The notes: a model not told the origin generated them from the letters alone. 64,000 bases of DNA from CAYRJD01 sp965212125 (GCA_965212125.1 OZ243045.1:806001-870000), one strand, 5' to 3'. Shown: positions 10,701 to 17,650, counted from the first letter of the stretch. Numbers and translations: made by a program.

Positions 10701-11444
10701 GGCTTGTATCAGGCGGTGCTTGATCAGCTGATCGTTGACACGGCTGAGAGCGAGCAGAATCTGAACGTGCGCAAGGGTGCGGTGCTGGCGGCGATAACGG
10801 CGCTGAAGCAGATCTGCAATCACCCGCTGAACTATCGCCCCAACGATGACGACCAGGCGTTGGAAGGCCGCAGCGGGAAGCTGGCGAGGCTGAATGAGAT
10901 CTTAGAGGTCGTGTTCGCAGCGCAGGAGAAGGTGCTGATCTTTACGCACTTTGCGACCTGGGGCGAGCGGATGGCGAAGTATTTGACGAAACATTGGGAT
11001 ATGCCGATTGATTGTTATCACGGTGGGTTGTCGCGTGGGCCACGTGATGAGATGGTGCGACGGTTCCAATCTGGCAGTGGGGCAGGGGCGATGGTGTTGT
11101 CGTTGAAGGCTGGCGGCACGGGGCTGAACCTGGCGGCGGCGAGTCATGTTGTGCTGTATGACCGGTGGTGGAACCCGGCGGTGGAAGATCAGGCTCGTGA
11201 TCGTGCGTGGCGCATCGGCCAGACGAAGACGGTGATTTGTCATCGGTTGGTGTGCCCGGGCACCGTTGATGAGCGTGTTGAAGAGGTGGTTGCTGGCAAG
11301 CGGCGGATTGCCGACATGATCTTGCCGAAGTCCAGTTCGCTGGGTGATCTTGACGCCGAGCAGCTGCGTGCTGCGTTGGGTATTAATGAGAACTTGTTGA
11401 CGGAGTTGACTGAAACCGAAAACGGATTGGTGGTGGGCAAATGA
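7764..11444 (+). CDS. helZ: SNF2-family DNA/RNA helicase-like ATPase, HelZ type
   Basis: A 1226-residue SWI2/SNF2 ATPase. The C-terminal half has the motor: Walker A-like LDMGLGKTPT near residue 755, the motif II box DEAQ near 866, ALTGTPIENGLADLW (motif III), and the second RecA lobe with LKAGGTGLNLAAASHVVLYD and the QARDRAWRIGQ motif. The N-terminal half resembles the actinobacterial SNF2-associated region. Residues about 252-332 are a low-complexity Ala/Asn/Gly/Asp insertion encoded by tandem-like DNA. In mycobacteria a helZ gene lies in the same neighbourhood as pafA, tatAC and helY; here it is about 17 kb away. It overlaps the next gene by ATGA. Its role in nucleic-acid remodelling is inferred from the family. 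Confidence 0.92.
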   Translation: MTPTTATKRKVALDGAAGSAASGASTANGKSQLVHLRWQQIADLAWGEVHGTASEDTLAALASDPIRWEGVLLDLLEQIDDSLQTIRHLPRQTRRQVTADFRSDLNDLTKAYVRLTGRDPSPPQPLSSSGASGNGKSLGGDRDGRHGKQGDKRRRGEPQGAIEPAALQLSWDSGRVVAWLAGANSEPESTDMVLDHLATTGAIEGAWAAHKPVKLPAGNGAMAVSAEAVVADLSDILGWLVALSGPTASATGRAGAGSGNGANGASANGSLSNGTTTDSADISATDVAIDAADTTDAADDINGSDTNGTDVNTIDLEDQDPNEITVETDTQQLLGDSAVWMRTVCLVAVDLVARGRTVPLLRRIRSPRNRSKPDTGTFSVKWQPAVLATGVLSQLADSLPASVKALTPNADPKALIEEVLGTTVSALMHNVTARIEVPQAPHDPRTRAELIEAYLASMAGERFTASASVGSELTRRLDQWARPVTTPVRYPLLVQLDEPDEAGAWHMSVLAPGPNNALDPVEVAMVAGTTGHRAEVKAQLARLERLLPVLMRPGGKRRGEVILDQAEAWDLMAVTGPALEDAGFAVRVPQLSRQKPEASLRLTAEDDPDSVLGAQQLTAVSWTAMFGDIELTAAQIRDLASQARPLIQNRGTWVALDHADLAEAAAALAERADVTELTGAQMLRQALGLEGAALAGGVSIAEGGWAADLLAAAAAVQTDPPTRPEGFTGELRHYQAEALGWLDFLDEAGLGGCLALDMGLGKTPTVLARIAQTVSQGNGSTSAASASDLPTLVIAPPAVVSNWASESARFTPELKVMIHHGSARADADQLPTQVAKAHLVITTYGTAVRDIDVLSELQWDRVVVDEAQVIKNHNSETARQLRRLQARTRIALTGTPIENGLADLWSIMDFCTPGLVGDRAQFIAHLSKPGDGDAATESALHALNGVLVFRRTKTEPSIAAELPDRIDDLDHCTMSPEQVGLYQAVLDQLIVDTAESEQNLNVRKGAVLAAITALKQICNHPLNYRPNDDDQALEGRSGKLARLNEILEVVFAAQEKVLIFTHFATWGERMAKYLTKHWDMPIDCYHGGLSRGPRDEMVRRFQSGSGAGAMVLSLKAGGTGLNLAAASHVVLYDRWWNPAVEDQARDRAWRIGQTKTVICHRLVCPGTVDERVEEVVAGKRRIADMILPKSSSLGDLDAEQLRAALGINENLLTELTETENGLVVGK

Positions 11445-11872
11445 GCCCTCCACGACGAAGGCGTGGCAAGTCCTCAACGCCTTCACGGATTAGGCGGCTT
11501 GGTAGCGGTGGTAGCAGCAAAGGCTCAGGCCCGGCGGCTTCTGGTGGCGCGTCGTCTAAATCGCAACAGCAGTTCTGGCACGGCAAAGAGGTCGGCGGCA
11601 AGGACGTGGTTGAAGTTTGCGAAGCCATCAGCGCTGGGATTCTTGATCGCCTGGCTGATTCAAGCTCTAGCAGCGTCAGCGCCGGGCCAATGTCCGGGGG
11701 AGCGGCAGGTTCAGCGTCGATATACGGCGACGACCTCTCTGCGGCTACGGCAACAGTGCGCTCACTGGGTCCGCCGCCGCTCGCAGGCCGTGAAACAATC
11801 GCCGAGCACTACTTCGAAGCCGCTTACCAACGAGCCACCATCATGGCTGAAGCCTTACTAGAACAGGCGTAA
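11441..11872 (+). CDS. Small basic/low-complexity protein coupled to SNF2 helicase
   Basis: A 143-residue protein whose ATG overlaps the SNF2 stop (ATGA at 11441-11444), so the two are almost certainly co-translated. The first 40 residues are Arg/Lys/Ser/Gly-rich and likely bind nucleic acid or are disordered. The C-terminal part is helical and conserved-looking (LGPPPLAGRETIAEHYFEAA, then YQRATIMAEALLEQA). In Actinobacteria SNF2 helicases often pair with a SWIM zinc-finger protein; no zinc ligands (Cys/His pairs) are visible beyond one Cys and few His, so this is either the tail of such a partner or an unrelated accessory protein. Function unknown. Confidence 0.72.
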   Translation: MSPPRRRRGKSSTPSRIRRLGSGGSSKGSGPAASGGASSKSQQQFWHGKEVGGKDVVEVCEAISAGILDRLADSSSSSVSAGPMSGGAAGSASIYGDDLSAATATVRSLGPPPLAGRETIAEHYFEAAYQRATIMAEALLEQA

Positions 11873-11990
11873 GCGAGATGGACAGTTATCAAACTTGCTA
11901 GACTGTACTGCTAGCAACGCGCTGTTGTTAGCAGGAGCTTTTGGCAAAATAGCTTTACGTAATTGCAACACCGCCTGAGCATTCGTGCTG

Positions 11991-12683
11991 TCAACTCTGC
12001 TTTCCAAATAACCAACGTGACCCGTGTCCTATTTGTTTTAAAACCCAAGAAACGACTTTTAGAGCGAGGGCAGTTACTATGACTTCTGACGGGCTTATAT
12101 CTGGAGCAGCTGGGAGCAAGTATGATATTACTATATATGCCAGTACTATGACAATAAAGTAGAAAATGAGCACAATGAGCAAGAGGGTGACGAAATTCTT
12201 AAAAAATAGAGTCACCCATTTTTTGAGCCTCTGCTGCCGCCTCAGCTTTAGCCATAGAGCCCATCGCTCTTTATCCTTACACCGTACACGCTTCGTTAGC
12301 TTTGTTTTATGCCCGCTAGATTTAGCAACTAGCTGAACATTAATTCGGGCAGCGATAGGACCATCAGGTGAGTCATAGGAATAAGGCGGAATGGCTTTTA
12401 AAGCATGGTCCACCTTTTTGTACAGGATTTCATTTATTTCCTTCCTTTTATCATCAAGTGCTATTTCATCATCAAGTAGTAGCTTTTTAAGGCAGTCAAC
12501 AGCGCATTTCTCAGTATGATAAAGGCGAAATGAAAAGTCCCACTCACGGAGGTTAATATTAAGTTCTGTAGGAGCTAAACCACTGTCGCGCCATCTAATG
12601 AGAAGACACCATTTTGCTTCAGGGTCCTCTGCTGACCTTTTACATTCGGGGCTGAGAAACTCAGCGCTTAGATCTATGGACAT
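11991..12683 (-). CDS. Orphan membrane protein in AT-rich island
   Basis: About 230 residues, not recognised. The N-terminal two thirds are soluble and basic (starts MSIDLSAEFLSPEC, with several Cys). They are followed by a basic stretch (KLRRQQRLKKW) and a strongly hydrophobic segment TLLLIVLIFYFIVIVLAYIV, then a second weaker one before the C-terminus. The protein probably sits in the membrane with a large N-terminal domain in the cytoplasm. An in-frame upstream ATG at 12761 exists, but the ATG at 12683 is preferred because TATAGT lies 7 nt before it with TTGATT 16 nt further upstream, a leaderless promoter. Base composition is visibly richer in A+T than flanking genes, suggesting horizontal acquisition. 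Confidence 0.68.
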   Translation of the reverse strand: MSIDLSAEFLSPECKRSAEDPEAKWCLLIRWRDSGLAPTELNINLREWDFSFRLYHTEKCAVDCLKKLLLDDEIALDDKRKEINEILYKKVDHALKAIPPYSYDSPDGPIAARINVQLVAKSSGHKTKLTKRVRCKDKERWALWLKLRRQQRLKKWVTLFFKNFVTLLLIVLIFYFIVIVLAYIVISYLLPAAPDISPSEVIVTALALKVVSWVLKQIGHGSRWLFGKQS

Positions 12684-12718
12684 AAAGACCACTATAGCAC
12701 ACCTCTCATGGCAATCAA
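12684..12718 (-). promoter_or_regulatory. Leaderless promoter of the orphan membrane-protein gene
   Basis: On the minus strand TTGATT (12713-12718), a 16-nt spacer, TATAGT (12691-12696), then 7 nt to ATG at 12683. This is the best-formed promoter in the island. Confidence 0.6.
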
Positions 12719-13210
12719 GGCAAAGAAAGCGGTATAGGCAACCTCCCGAACGATAACCCACAGATTCAGGTCATGGCTCAATGAGGGCAGTTTTGATTAT
12801 GGGGCTTCTAAATACGCCCCAGATGTCTACAGTAAAGGGTTTAGGCGGGCTCATCAAGCAACGCTTTAGATTTGAGTAACTGAGCCCCAGCGACGCGGAA
12901 CAGTTTATTTCCATCTGCTCTTAGCCAGATAGTTCACGCCCAGCAACTGAGCTAGTTAGCTCTTTCTTTTGGTGGGTGTGGGCAGCCTGGGATAGGCATT
13001 GCGGAAGCCGATACGGGCAATCCGGTTGGGATGCTTAGTTAGTGGCGACGTGTGGTGTTGTTGAGGCTGTGGGCCTTAAGGATGCGGCTGACTCAGGTAG
13101 TCTGACTGAGAGGGCAGCTATCCATCCGCTTGCCGCCTTCATTATCTGGTAGGGTTTCCGACAGGTGAGCACCATCGGCAAGATTGTAGGTGCGAGGAAA
13201 AGGAATAGAA
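12719..13210. other. Non-coding stretch between divergent island genes
   Basis: About 490 bp with many stops in all frames and no recognisable gene. It includes a possible hairpin with arms GGGGC (12801-12805) and GCCCC (12816-12820), and scattered TAG-rich DNA. It may be the remnant of lost genes or the regulatory region for the plus-strand gene starting at 13211. I see no tRNA or attachment-site repeat in it. Confidence 0.45.
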
Positions 13211-13942
13211 ATGTGTAAGGCTCAAACGGGCGGGCATCCTACCACACAGTTGAAAAATTGTGTAAGTGCGTTCTTTCAGGCCCGATTAGAAGAACATAAT
13301 AAATTGGAAACAAAGCTATGGGACACTGTCGCTAGCCGCGCTGAAGCACTCTCAGGTGATTTAGATGATGATGGCTCTGATCGAGGGAGCGACGATTGGT
13401 TAGAGATAGTCAAAAAGGTGGGCGATAAGAATGACGTGGGATTCTATTCCACCACGGCGCGCGAGCGTACGGAAAGCTGGGTTAGAGAAGTATCTGAAAA
13501 AGCTGTAGGTGGGTATTTTGAATCGGCGCGCTTGAAAGAGGTGCCTGGCGCGGAGTCATTAGAAAAATCACTAGAAGCGGTAGATAAATGGGAAGTGGAA
13601 GGAGGGGCAGAGCAACTGTTTAAATCAATTGATAAGGCGAATGCGGCAGTCAATGAATTTGCAATGTGTATCACCGATAGAATACGCGAGTTAGCAGACA
13701 CTCAAGTTAAAGGAGGGAGCATAAGCAACACTGCTTGGGATACTTTCCTACACAAAGCGTGTGGTACTGGAAGCCCCACTACTAACGTGCCGTCTACCAT
13801 TATTAAAAGTGCTATGGAATTGGCGCGTGGTGCTACTACTAGACACGGGCAAGAAGCGATGGGGCGTGCGGTTACGAAAGCACTAGAATTTTATAGTAAG
13901 ATAGCTAGCGATGTGTCGCGCTCCTACAGAGCCCTTCTATAA
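13211..13942 (+). CDS. Orphan helical cytoplasmic protein in AT-rich island
   Basis: A 243-residue soluble protein that I do not recognise. It is rich in Lys, Glu, Ala and predicted helix, has an acidic stretch (DLDDDGSDRGSDDW, about residues 49-62), and has no membrane segment or signal peptide. The start at ATG 13211 is chosen because AAGGA lies 6 nt upstream; an in-frame GTG at 13190 lacks such a site. Codon usage is far more A/T-ending than in neighbouring genes (AAA, GAA, TTA, ATT frequent), which points to recent transfer. It is divergent from the membrane-protein gene across a 0.5-kb gap, so the two may form one mobile module. No known toxin, nuclease or phage motif is visible. Confidence 0.68.
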   Translation: MCKAQTGGHPTTQLKNCVSAFFQARLEEHNKLETKLWDTVASRAEALSGDLDDDGSDRGSDDWLEIVKKVGDKNDVGFYSTTARERTESWVREVSEKAVGGYFESARLKEVPGAESLEKSLEAVDKWEVEGGAEQLFKSIDKANAAVNEFAMCITDRIRELADTQVKGGSISNTAWDTFLHKACGTGSPTTNVPSTIIKSAMELARGATTRHGQEAMGRAVTKALEFYSKIASDVSRSYRALL

Positions 13943-14009
13943 GTCAACGGCAGTACTACCGTCGCTCAGATCCCCTGTTAATCGAGCCAACTTCACTCCC
14001 TCCCACCAT

Positions 14010-14425
14010 CACCACCACTGCCGTCTTTCTACTTCCAGAGCAGAGGGCCTTGTTCGTTCAGCTGCTGATGCCGCGCCAGAGAAAACAGGATGGCAGCTAA
14101 CAAGAAAAGAAACGCTAGAAAAGCAGTGTTCGCGACTGTTTCGTTTTCAGGCGCGCAGGGTTTCTACCGCTTCGGTGTCCGCTGTGCCTACTATTTCGGC
14201 AGTTTCGGTGTCTTCCTCCGCCACGTTATTTCTCTACGACAGCTTCACTCGCGGATGTGTTGGTGGTTCGTATCGCGGTCTCACCGCCACACGCGGCGGC
14301 AAGCAGCGCTACCCCAACTAGCGCTGCTGTAAAAACAGAGTAGCGTTTCTTAGACGGCTTGAGAGTTTTGGTGAGGATTTTCGCGGAGTCGTGCCCTTGC
14401 TTCCGGTTTTCGTTGTCAAAGTAAG
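14010..14425 (-). pseudogene. Decayed lipoprotein gene
   Basis: On the minus strand one frame encodes a basic N-region, a hydrophobic core and a perfect lipobox (KKRYSVFTAALVGVALLAAA then Cys-Gly-Gly) before a stop near 14230. This frame has no start codon; a TTG start (TTGACAACG) exists in another frame just upstream, so a frameshift separates start from signal peptide. The next stretch, in a different frame, continues with a typical acidic Thr/Glu lipoprotein linker (VAEEDTETAEIVGTADTEAV) and ends after about 25 codons; a third frame then gives a short hydrophobic fragment. The pieces look like one lipoprotein gene broken by at least two frameshifts. Sequencing error cannot be excluded. Confidence 0.5.
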
Positions 14426-14565
14426 CCTTTCCCGCTCGCGCACAGCTTGCTTGTGACTCTTACCTACAGGGAGTCTGGGACATGCAACGCTTTGGGTAGA
14501 GCCGCCTACAGCGCCCTCTGCCCGCCGAGCTGCGAAAAACGTCTGGCGGCATCTGTCTTGCCGCC

Positions 14566-14578
14566 TATCCTGCGCCCT
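14566..14578 (+). promoter_or_regulatory. Leaderless -10 box of lipoprotein gene
   Basis: TATCCT (14566-14571) is followed by 7 nt and then the ATG at 14579; no Shine-Dalgarno is seen. The same hexamer and geometry precede proS. Confidence 0.55.
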
Positions 14579-15274
14579 ATGAGATTTGTTAAATCATTTT
14601 TGCTAGCCGCCGCGTTCGTGCTGTTCGCTGCGGCTTGCGGTACGTCGGTGACGGTGGCGGGCGACACGACTGTTTCCGGACTCACTGCGACGACGCTTCT
14701 AGCGGGCGAGTACGAGTTAGGCGATTCAGCTACTGAGCATCCTGATGCGCTGGTGGCGCAGGAGTTGGTGCGTGAGAAGATAATCACTTCCGCTCCGCTG
14801 ATAACCCCGTTCTACGACGAGGGCGTGCCCACCCCCAGCCTTGACGACGTGATCGGCTTGCTGCGTGATAATCCCGACGGGTTCACAGCATCGCCCACAA
14901 CTGAGGCGCACGCCGCTTCGGGATTCGCTGTCGCTATTGAAAACACTGAGCTCAAAATTGAGATCGCCGACGATCCTGCCGCAGCCGTGTTGGAGCGGGC
15001 GCAGGCTTGGCTAGACGAAATGTCGCCCCACTTCCAGTCGGAGCGAGTTTGGATAGGCGGCTACCGCAACCCGGAGTCGGGGGAGTCGGAAATCAATTTG
15101 ACGCTCGTGTTCTCAGACAAGGACGCTGCTACTGAGTTCTCGTATGCGAATAGCCAAGGCTCTGGCTGGGATATTGTCGAGTTTGAGACGATTGACACCA
15201 GCGTCAACCCCGACGGCACCGAAAATAACGGGGGCGACTGGGTGTGGTACGCGAACGGCGAGTCCGCTAGCTAG
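14579..15274 (+). CDS. Secreted lipoprotein, function unknown
   Basis: A 231-residue lipoprotein. Residues 1-20 are a signal peptide (MRFVKS, a hydrophobic core, then FAAAC), so the mature protein is lipid-anchored at the new N-terminal Cys and faces outside. The mature part is acidic and mixed alpha/beta (IENTELKIEIADDPAAAVLE, then VWIGGYRNPESGE, then INLTLVFSDKDAATEF). I do not recognise a family. An in-frame start at 14447 would add 44 residues that do not look like protein; the ATG at 14579 has a -10 box 7 nt before it and gives a proper signal peptide. It lies beside the decayed lipoprotein gene on the opposite strand. Confidence 0.8.
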   Translation: MRFVKSFLLAAAFVLFAAACGTSVTVAGDTTVSGLTATTLLAGEYELGDSATEHPDALVAQELVREKIITSAPLITPFYDEGVPTPSLDDVIGLLRDNPDGFTASPTTEAHAASGFAVAIENTELKIEIADDPAAAVLERAQAWLDEMSPHFQSERVWIGGYRNPESGESEINLTLVFSDKDAATEFSYANSQGSGWDIVEFETIDTSVNPDGTENNGGDWVWYANGESAS

Positions 15275-15584
15275 CCACTGCTAGCAACCCCGCCTGCTTG
15301 TGCGCCCTACTACAGGGCGGCCCATAGTTAGTCCACAAGCACTCGGCCTGTTCACAGCGTCGTCGCTGAAAACCTGTGTGTGCTTCACTCGCTCACCTAA
15401 CTGCGGGCTGGATAGGCGTGCGGCTTCTATTTCCCAGACGGCTGGTAGGGGGTAGGGGATGGTTCTATTGACGCCTAAGGGAATGGAATAGCGGCTACGG
15501 GCTCTCGGTTAGCACGCCCTCGTTCTGGCCAGCGGGGTTGGTTGTAGCGATCCGCGGCCAGCACTCCGCTTTGACGCTGTGCCC
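15275..15584. other. Intergenic region between convergent island genes
   Basis: 310 bp without a gene. It opens with a stop-proximal GCTAGC-rich stretch and the structured hairpin at 15296-15340. It contains a G-rich run (GGTAGGGGGTAGGGGATGG, about 15445-15463), which might form a G-quadruplex. Nothing else is recognised. Confidence 0.5.
15296..15340 (+). terminator. Nested hairpin after lipoprotein gene
   Basis: Outer arms GCTTGTG (15296-15302) and CACAAGC (15334-15340) enclose, directly adjacent, a perfect inner stem CGCCCT (15303-15308) / AGGGCG (15314-15319) with a 5-nt loop. It starts 21 nt after the stop. There is no U-tract, so it may be an intrinsic-like terminator, an RNA stabiliser or a small structured RNA. 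Confidence 0.4.
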
Positions 15585-16265
15585 TTAGGACACAGAGTCA
15601 AGAAATGTCGTTGGTGGTGGAGTCTCATCAGGTGGAGTCTCATCAGGTGGAGTGCCATCAATAGGCCCTTGGACAATGGGACATCGACCTAGCGCTGTTT
15701 TGAGGCTGTCATCGCTAGACGGCCACCGACCCCAGAAGTAGACGCGGTCGCTCACGGGTACGGGCTCCCTTACATCAAGCCCAGTGTCAGCATCCTGAGT
15801 AACGAGGTAGGAGCGGTAAAGGCAACGAACTCGAAAATCGCCCTCAAGATCGGCTTCCGCCAGATCTGTCTCATCTTCAACTTCAGTCTCAACCTCTACC
15901 TCAGTTTCGGTCTCGATCTCAGTTTCGGTTTCGACCTCAACCTCAACCTCTGGCTCTACCTCAGCCACCACCTCAACTTCTGCTTCAACCTCAGGTTCCT
16001 CTTCTATTTCGGCCTCTTCCTCAATCTCGGGCTCTGGCTCGGGCTCGGTTGCCGGCTCGGGCGGAGCGGTCGTCGTAACCGTGGTCTCCGGCACAGGTTC
16101 GGGTTCGGGCTCGGGAACAGCCTCTGGCTCTGTCGTGTCTGGTTCTACGGCAGTCTGCACCTCGGTCGTGTCGTCGCTGCTGCTGGATGCAATCACGACG
16201 ATGAGCACCACCACGGCGACAATTACCGCTGAAGAAATTATTGCTGTAAGAGTCTTTTTGGACAT
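15585..16265 (-). CDS. Membrane-anchored protein with Glu/Val/Thr/Pro repeats
   Basis: A 226-residue protein with a single N-terminal membrane helix (residues about 8-27, TAIISSAVIVAVVVLIVVIA). It is followed by a long disordered, highly acidic region (about 35-145) made of EP, EV, EVE, ETE repeats, and then a small folded C-terminal module (about 145-205) with two Cys (FRVRCLYRSYL and LGRCPIVQG) that may pair. It ends in a repeat of TPPDE. It looks like an extracytoplasmic stalked protein with the C-terminal module held away from the membrane. No family recognised. The repeat DNA (ctc/gaa-type triplets) will be prone to length change. TAATAT lies 9 nt before the ATG. Confidence 0.75.
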   Translation of the reverse strand: MSKKTLTAIISSAVIVAVVVLIVVIASSSSDDTTEVQTAVEPDTTEPEAVPEPEPEPVPETTVTTTAPPEPATEPEPEPEIEEEAEIEEEPEVEAEVEVVAEVEPEVEVEVETETEIETETEVEVETEVEDETDLAEADLEGDFRVRCLYRSYLVTQDADTGLDVREPVPVSDRVYFWGRWPSSDDSLKTALGRCPIVQGPIDGTPPDETPPDETPPPTTFLDSVS

Positions 16266-16369
16266 ACCAGGCTCATATTAGAGAAAATCGTGGCCGCCAT
16301 CTGTTTATTGCCACGTCAGCTCTTCAAGTGCCGGCACCGGCCAGCCGCAGATTGGTGGGAGGGCCGGGA

Positions 16370-16624
16370 TCAGCTGGCAAGTAGCTGCTTGAGCTCTTCT
16401 TTCATCAGCCGCATGTCATCAAGTTCGTTTTTGATGCGGGCTGCCTCTAGCGAGCATTCATCCAGATCCGCCAGCCTGCGTTCATATTTGGGTATCTCTA
16501 CGGTGAGGGTCTCTAGGAGGTCAGGAGCCAGGGCCTTCGAATCCGCCTCAGCGGTCTCAACAACCTCTAGGAGCTCATCGGGAGTGAAGTCATTCTCGAA
16601 GCGTGGTCGCTCTTTCAACGGCAT
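16370..16624 (-). CDS. Small helical protein, paralogue of 17120-17392
   Basis: An 84-residue acidic, almost entirely helical protein starting MPLKER. By hand alignment about 40% of positions match the 90-residue product at 17120-17392, including the N-terminal M..KER.R, the LLEVV block, the core EIP.YER.LA, a single Cys shortly after, and the C-terminal K.EL..RL block. It probably forms a coiled coil or helical hairpin. TACTGT lies exactly 6 nt before the ATG, a leaderless promoter, so it is expressed separately from the gene upstream of it. Function unknown. Confidence 0.7.
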   Translation of the reverse strand: MPLKERPRFENDFTPDELLEVVETAEADSKALAPDLLETLTVEIPKYERRLADLDECSLEAARIKNELDDMRLMKEELKQLLAS

Positions 16625-16636
16625 AAGCCCACAGTA
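16625..16636 (-). promoter_or_regulatory. Leaderless -10 box of small helical gene
   Basis: TACTGT on the minus strand (16631-16636), 6 nt before ATG at 16624. Confidence 0.5.
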
Positions 16637-16672
16637 GCCGACAAGCGAGCTAAGCAGCCGCTAGTCGTTTAG

Positions 16673-17104
16673 TTAGGCAAGGGGAGCAATGGGGCGCCTC
16701 TGCATGCCCCAGCCCTTTGAATCCGCTGTCCTGATGAGCGTTAGGAACACCTGCCTAACATCCTCCAGGCTGCCGTTTTCTTTCTCGGCGAGAGTTTTCG
16801 TGCAATTTCTAACCATGAAATACACTTCGTTGAAATCGCGTATCTCGGCGCGTAACTCGTCTCTCTGAACTGGCTTCTTCTCCTCTGTGAAAATCCTGAA
16901 GGAATCCGTAGCCAGCCCTCGTGCCAAGCGCTCAGTTTTCCGCATCTCAGCAAGGTATTCTTTTCCCTTGCTTAAAAGCTGCTCCTTATCACCCTCCTTC
17001 TTGGCATTCTTTACTTCTACTGCCAATTTGCCGATAAGGGTATGGATAAGCAGGTAGCGGGCTTCGCGAGCGACTCGGTCATAGTAAGGGTGTCCCGATT
17101 TCAA
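16673..17104 (-). CDS. Small basic helical protein between two paralogues
   Basis: A 143-residue Lys/Arg-rich, mostly helical protein (SGHPYYDRVAREARYLLIHT at the N-terminus, a middle KEGDKEQLLSKGKEYLAEM, a Trp-containing tail). No domain recognised and no membrane segment. The start is a TTG at 17104, 15 nt after the stop of the 90-residue gene upstream, so the two are likely one transcript. It is unlike its two flanking neighbours, which are paralogues of each other. Basic charge against their acidic charge makes a complex between them plausible (inference only). Confidence 0.65.
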   Translation of the reverse strand: MKSGHPYYDRVAREARYLLIHTLIGKLAVEVKNAKKEGDKEQLLSKGKEYLAEMRKTERLARGLATDSFRIFTEEKKPVQRDELRAEIRDFNEVYFMVRNCTKTLAEKENGSLEDVRQVFLTLIRTADSKGWGMQRRPIAPLA

Positions 17105-17119
17105 GCTGATGAAGCGGGG

Positions 17120-17392
17120 CTAACGGGCTTGCGCCTGTTCTAGCTCATCTTCCTTTATGTCAGCTTCTATCAGTCGTAGGTTGGCGAGCTCTTCTTTGAG
17201 GAGAGCCGTTTCTTTCGGGCATTTTGGAGGATTCGCTAGCTTGCGCTCGTACTCGGGTATCTCAGCAACCAGGGCTTTGAGGCGGGAGGTCAAACCCGAT
17301 GCTTCTGCTTCGGCCCGCTGCTGGCGGACGACCTCTAAGAGGTGATTGAGGTCTACGTCTTTTTGGAGGCGCGTGCGCTCCTTCATTGACAT
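17120..17392 (-). CDS. Small helical protein, paralogue of 16370-16624
   Basis: A 90-residue charged helical protein (MSMKERTRLQKD start, then LLEVVRQQRAEAEA, the shared core EIPEYERKLA, one Cys, and a C-terminal Glu/Lys helix). It shares about 40% of positions with the 84-residue product two genes downstream. TAGGAT lies 6 nt before the ATG at 17392, giving a leaderless promoter for this gene and probably the basic 143-residue gene behind it. No function can be assigned; length, charge and helix content resemble small regulatory or scaffold proteins. Confidence 0.7.
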   Translation of the reverse strand: MSMKERTRLQKDVDLNHLLEVVRQQRAEAEASGLTSRLKALVAEIPEYERKLANPPKCPKETALLKEELANLRLIEADIKEDELEQAQAR

Positions 17393-17404
17393 GCCTTCAT
17401 CCTA
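17393..17404 (-). promoter_or_regulatory. Leaderless -10 box of small helical operon
   Basis: TAGGAT on the minus strand (17399-17404), 6 nt before ATG at 17392. Confidence 0.55.
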
Positions 17405-17650
17405 GCAAGCATTAGGGACAAGCATCCAGCAGCATTTTGGGAGCCGAGCCGCCGCTGTACGGGTCCTGCAGCCTGATCGAATGCGCCGGTGCCGTACACG
17501 CCGCCGTTTAGCAGGTAGAACTCCGCTAATACTAGTTCTGTAAAGTTGAATGGATTACGGGCTGGTCGCTGGCGCCTATGACCTATTCCCCACTGCCTAG
17601 GTACCCAGCGTGCCATACCACGCCCCATCCCGCCTGCTGGCCAGCGCTGC

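Noticed and set aside
13911..14332. Plus-strand frames of 136 and 80 codons over the decayed lipoprotein
   Set aside because: The minus strand shows a lipobox and acidic linker; the plus frames are Arg/Ser/Phe-rich with no start signal.
15880..16060. CTC/GAA-type repeats read as a possible CRISPR or minisatellite
   Set aside because: They are coding repeats of the Glu/Val stalk protein; no uniform repeats and spacers.
17383..17628. 81-codon minus-strand frame between the small helical operon and the Rv2466c-like gene
   Set aside because: Overlaps the promoter region of both neighbours; no ribosome site and no recognisable product.
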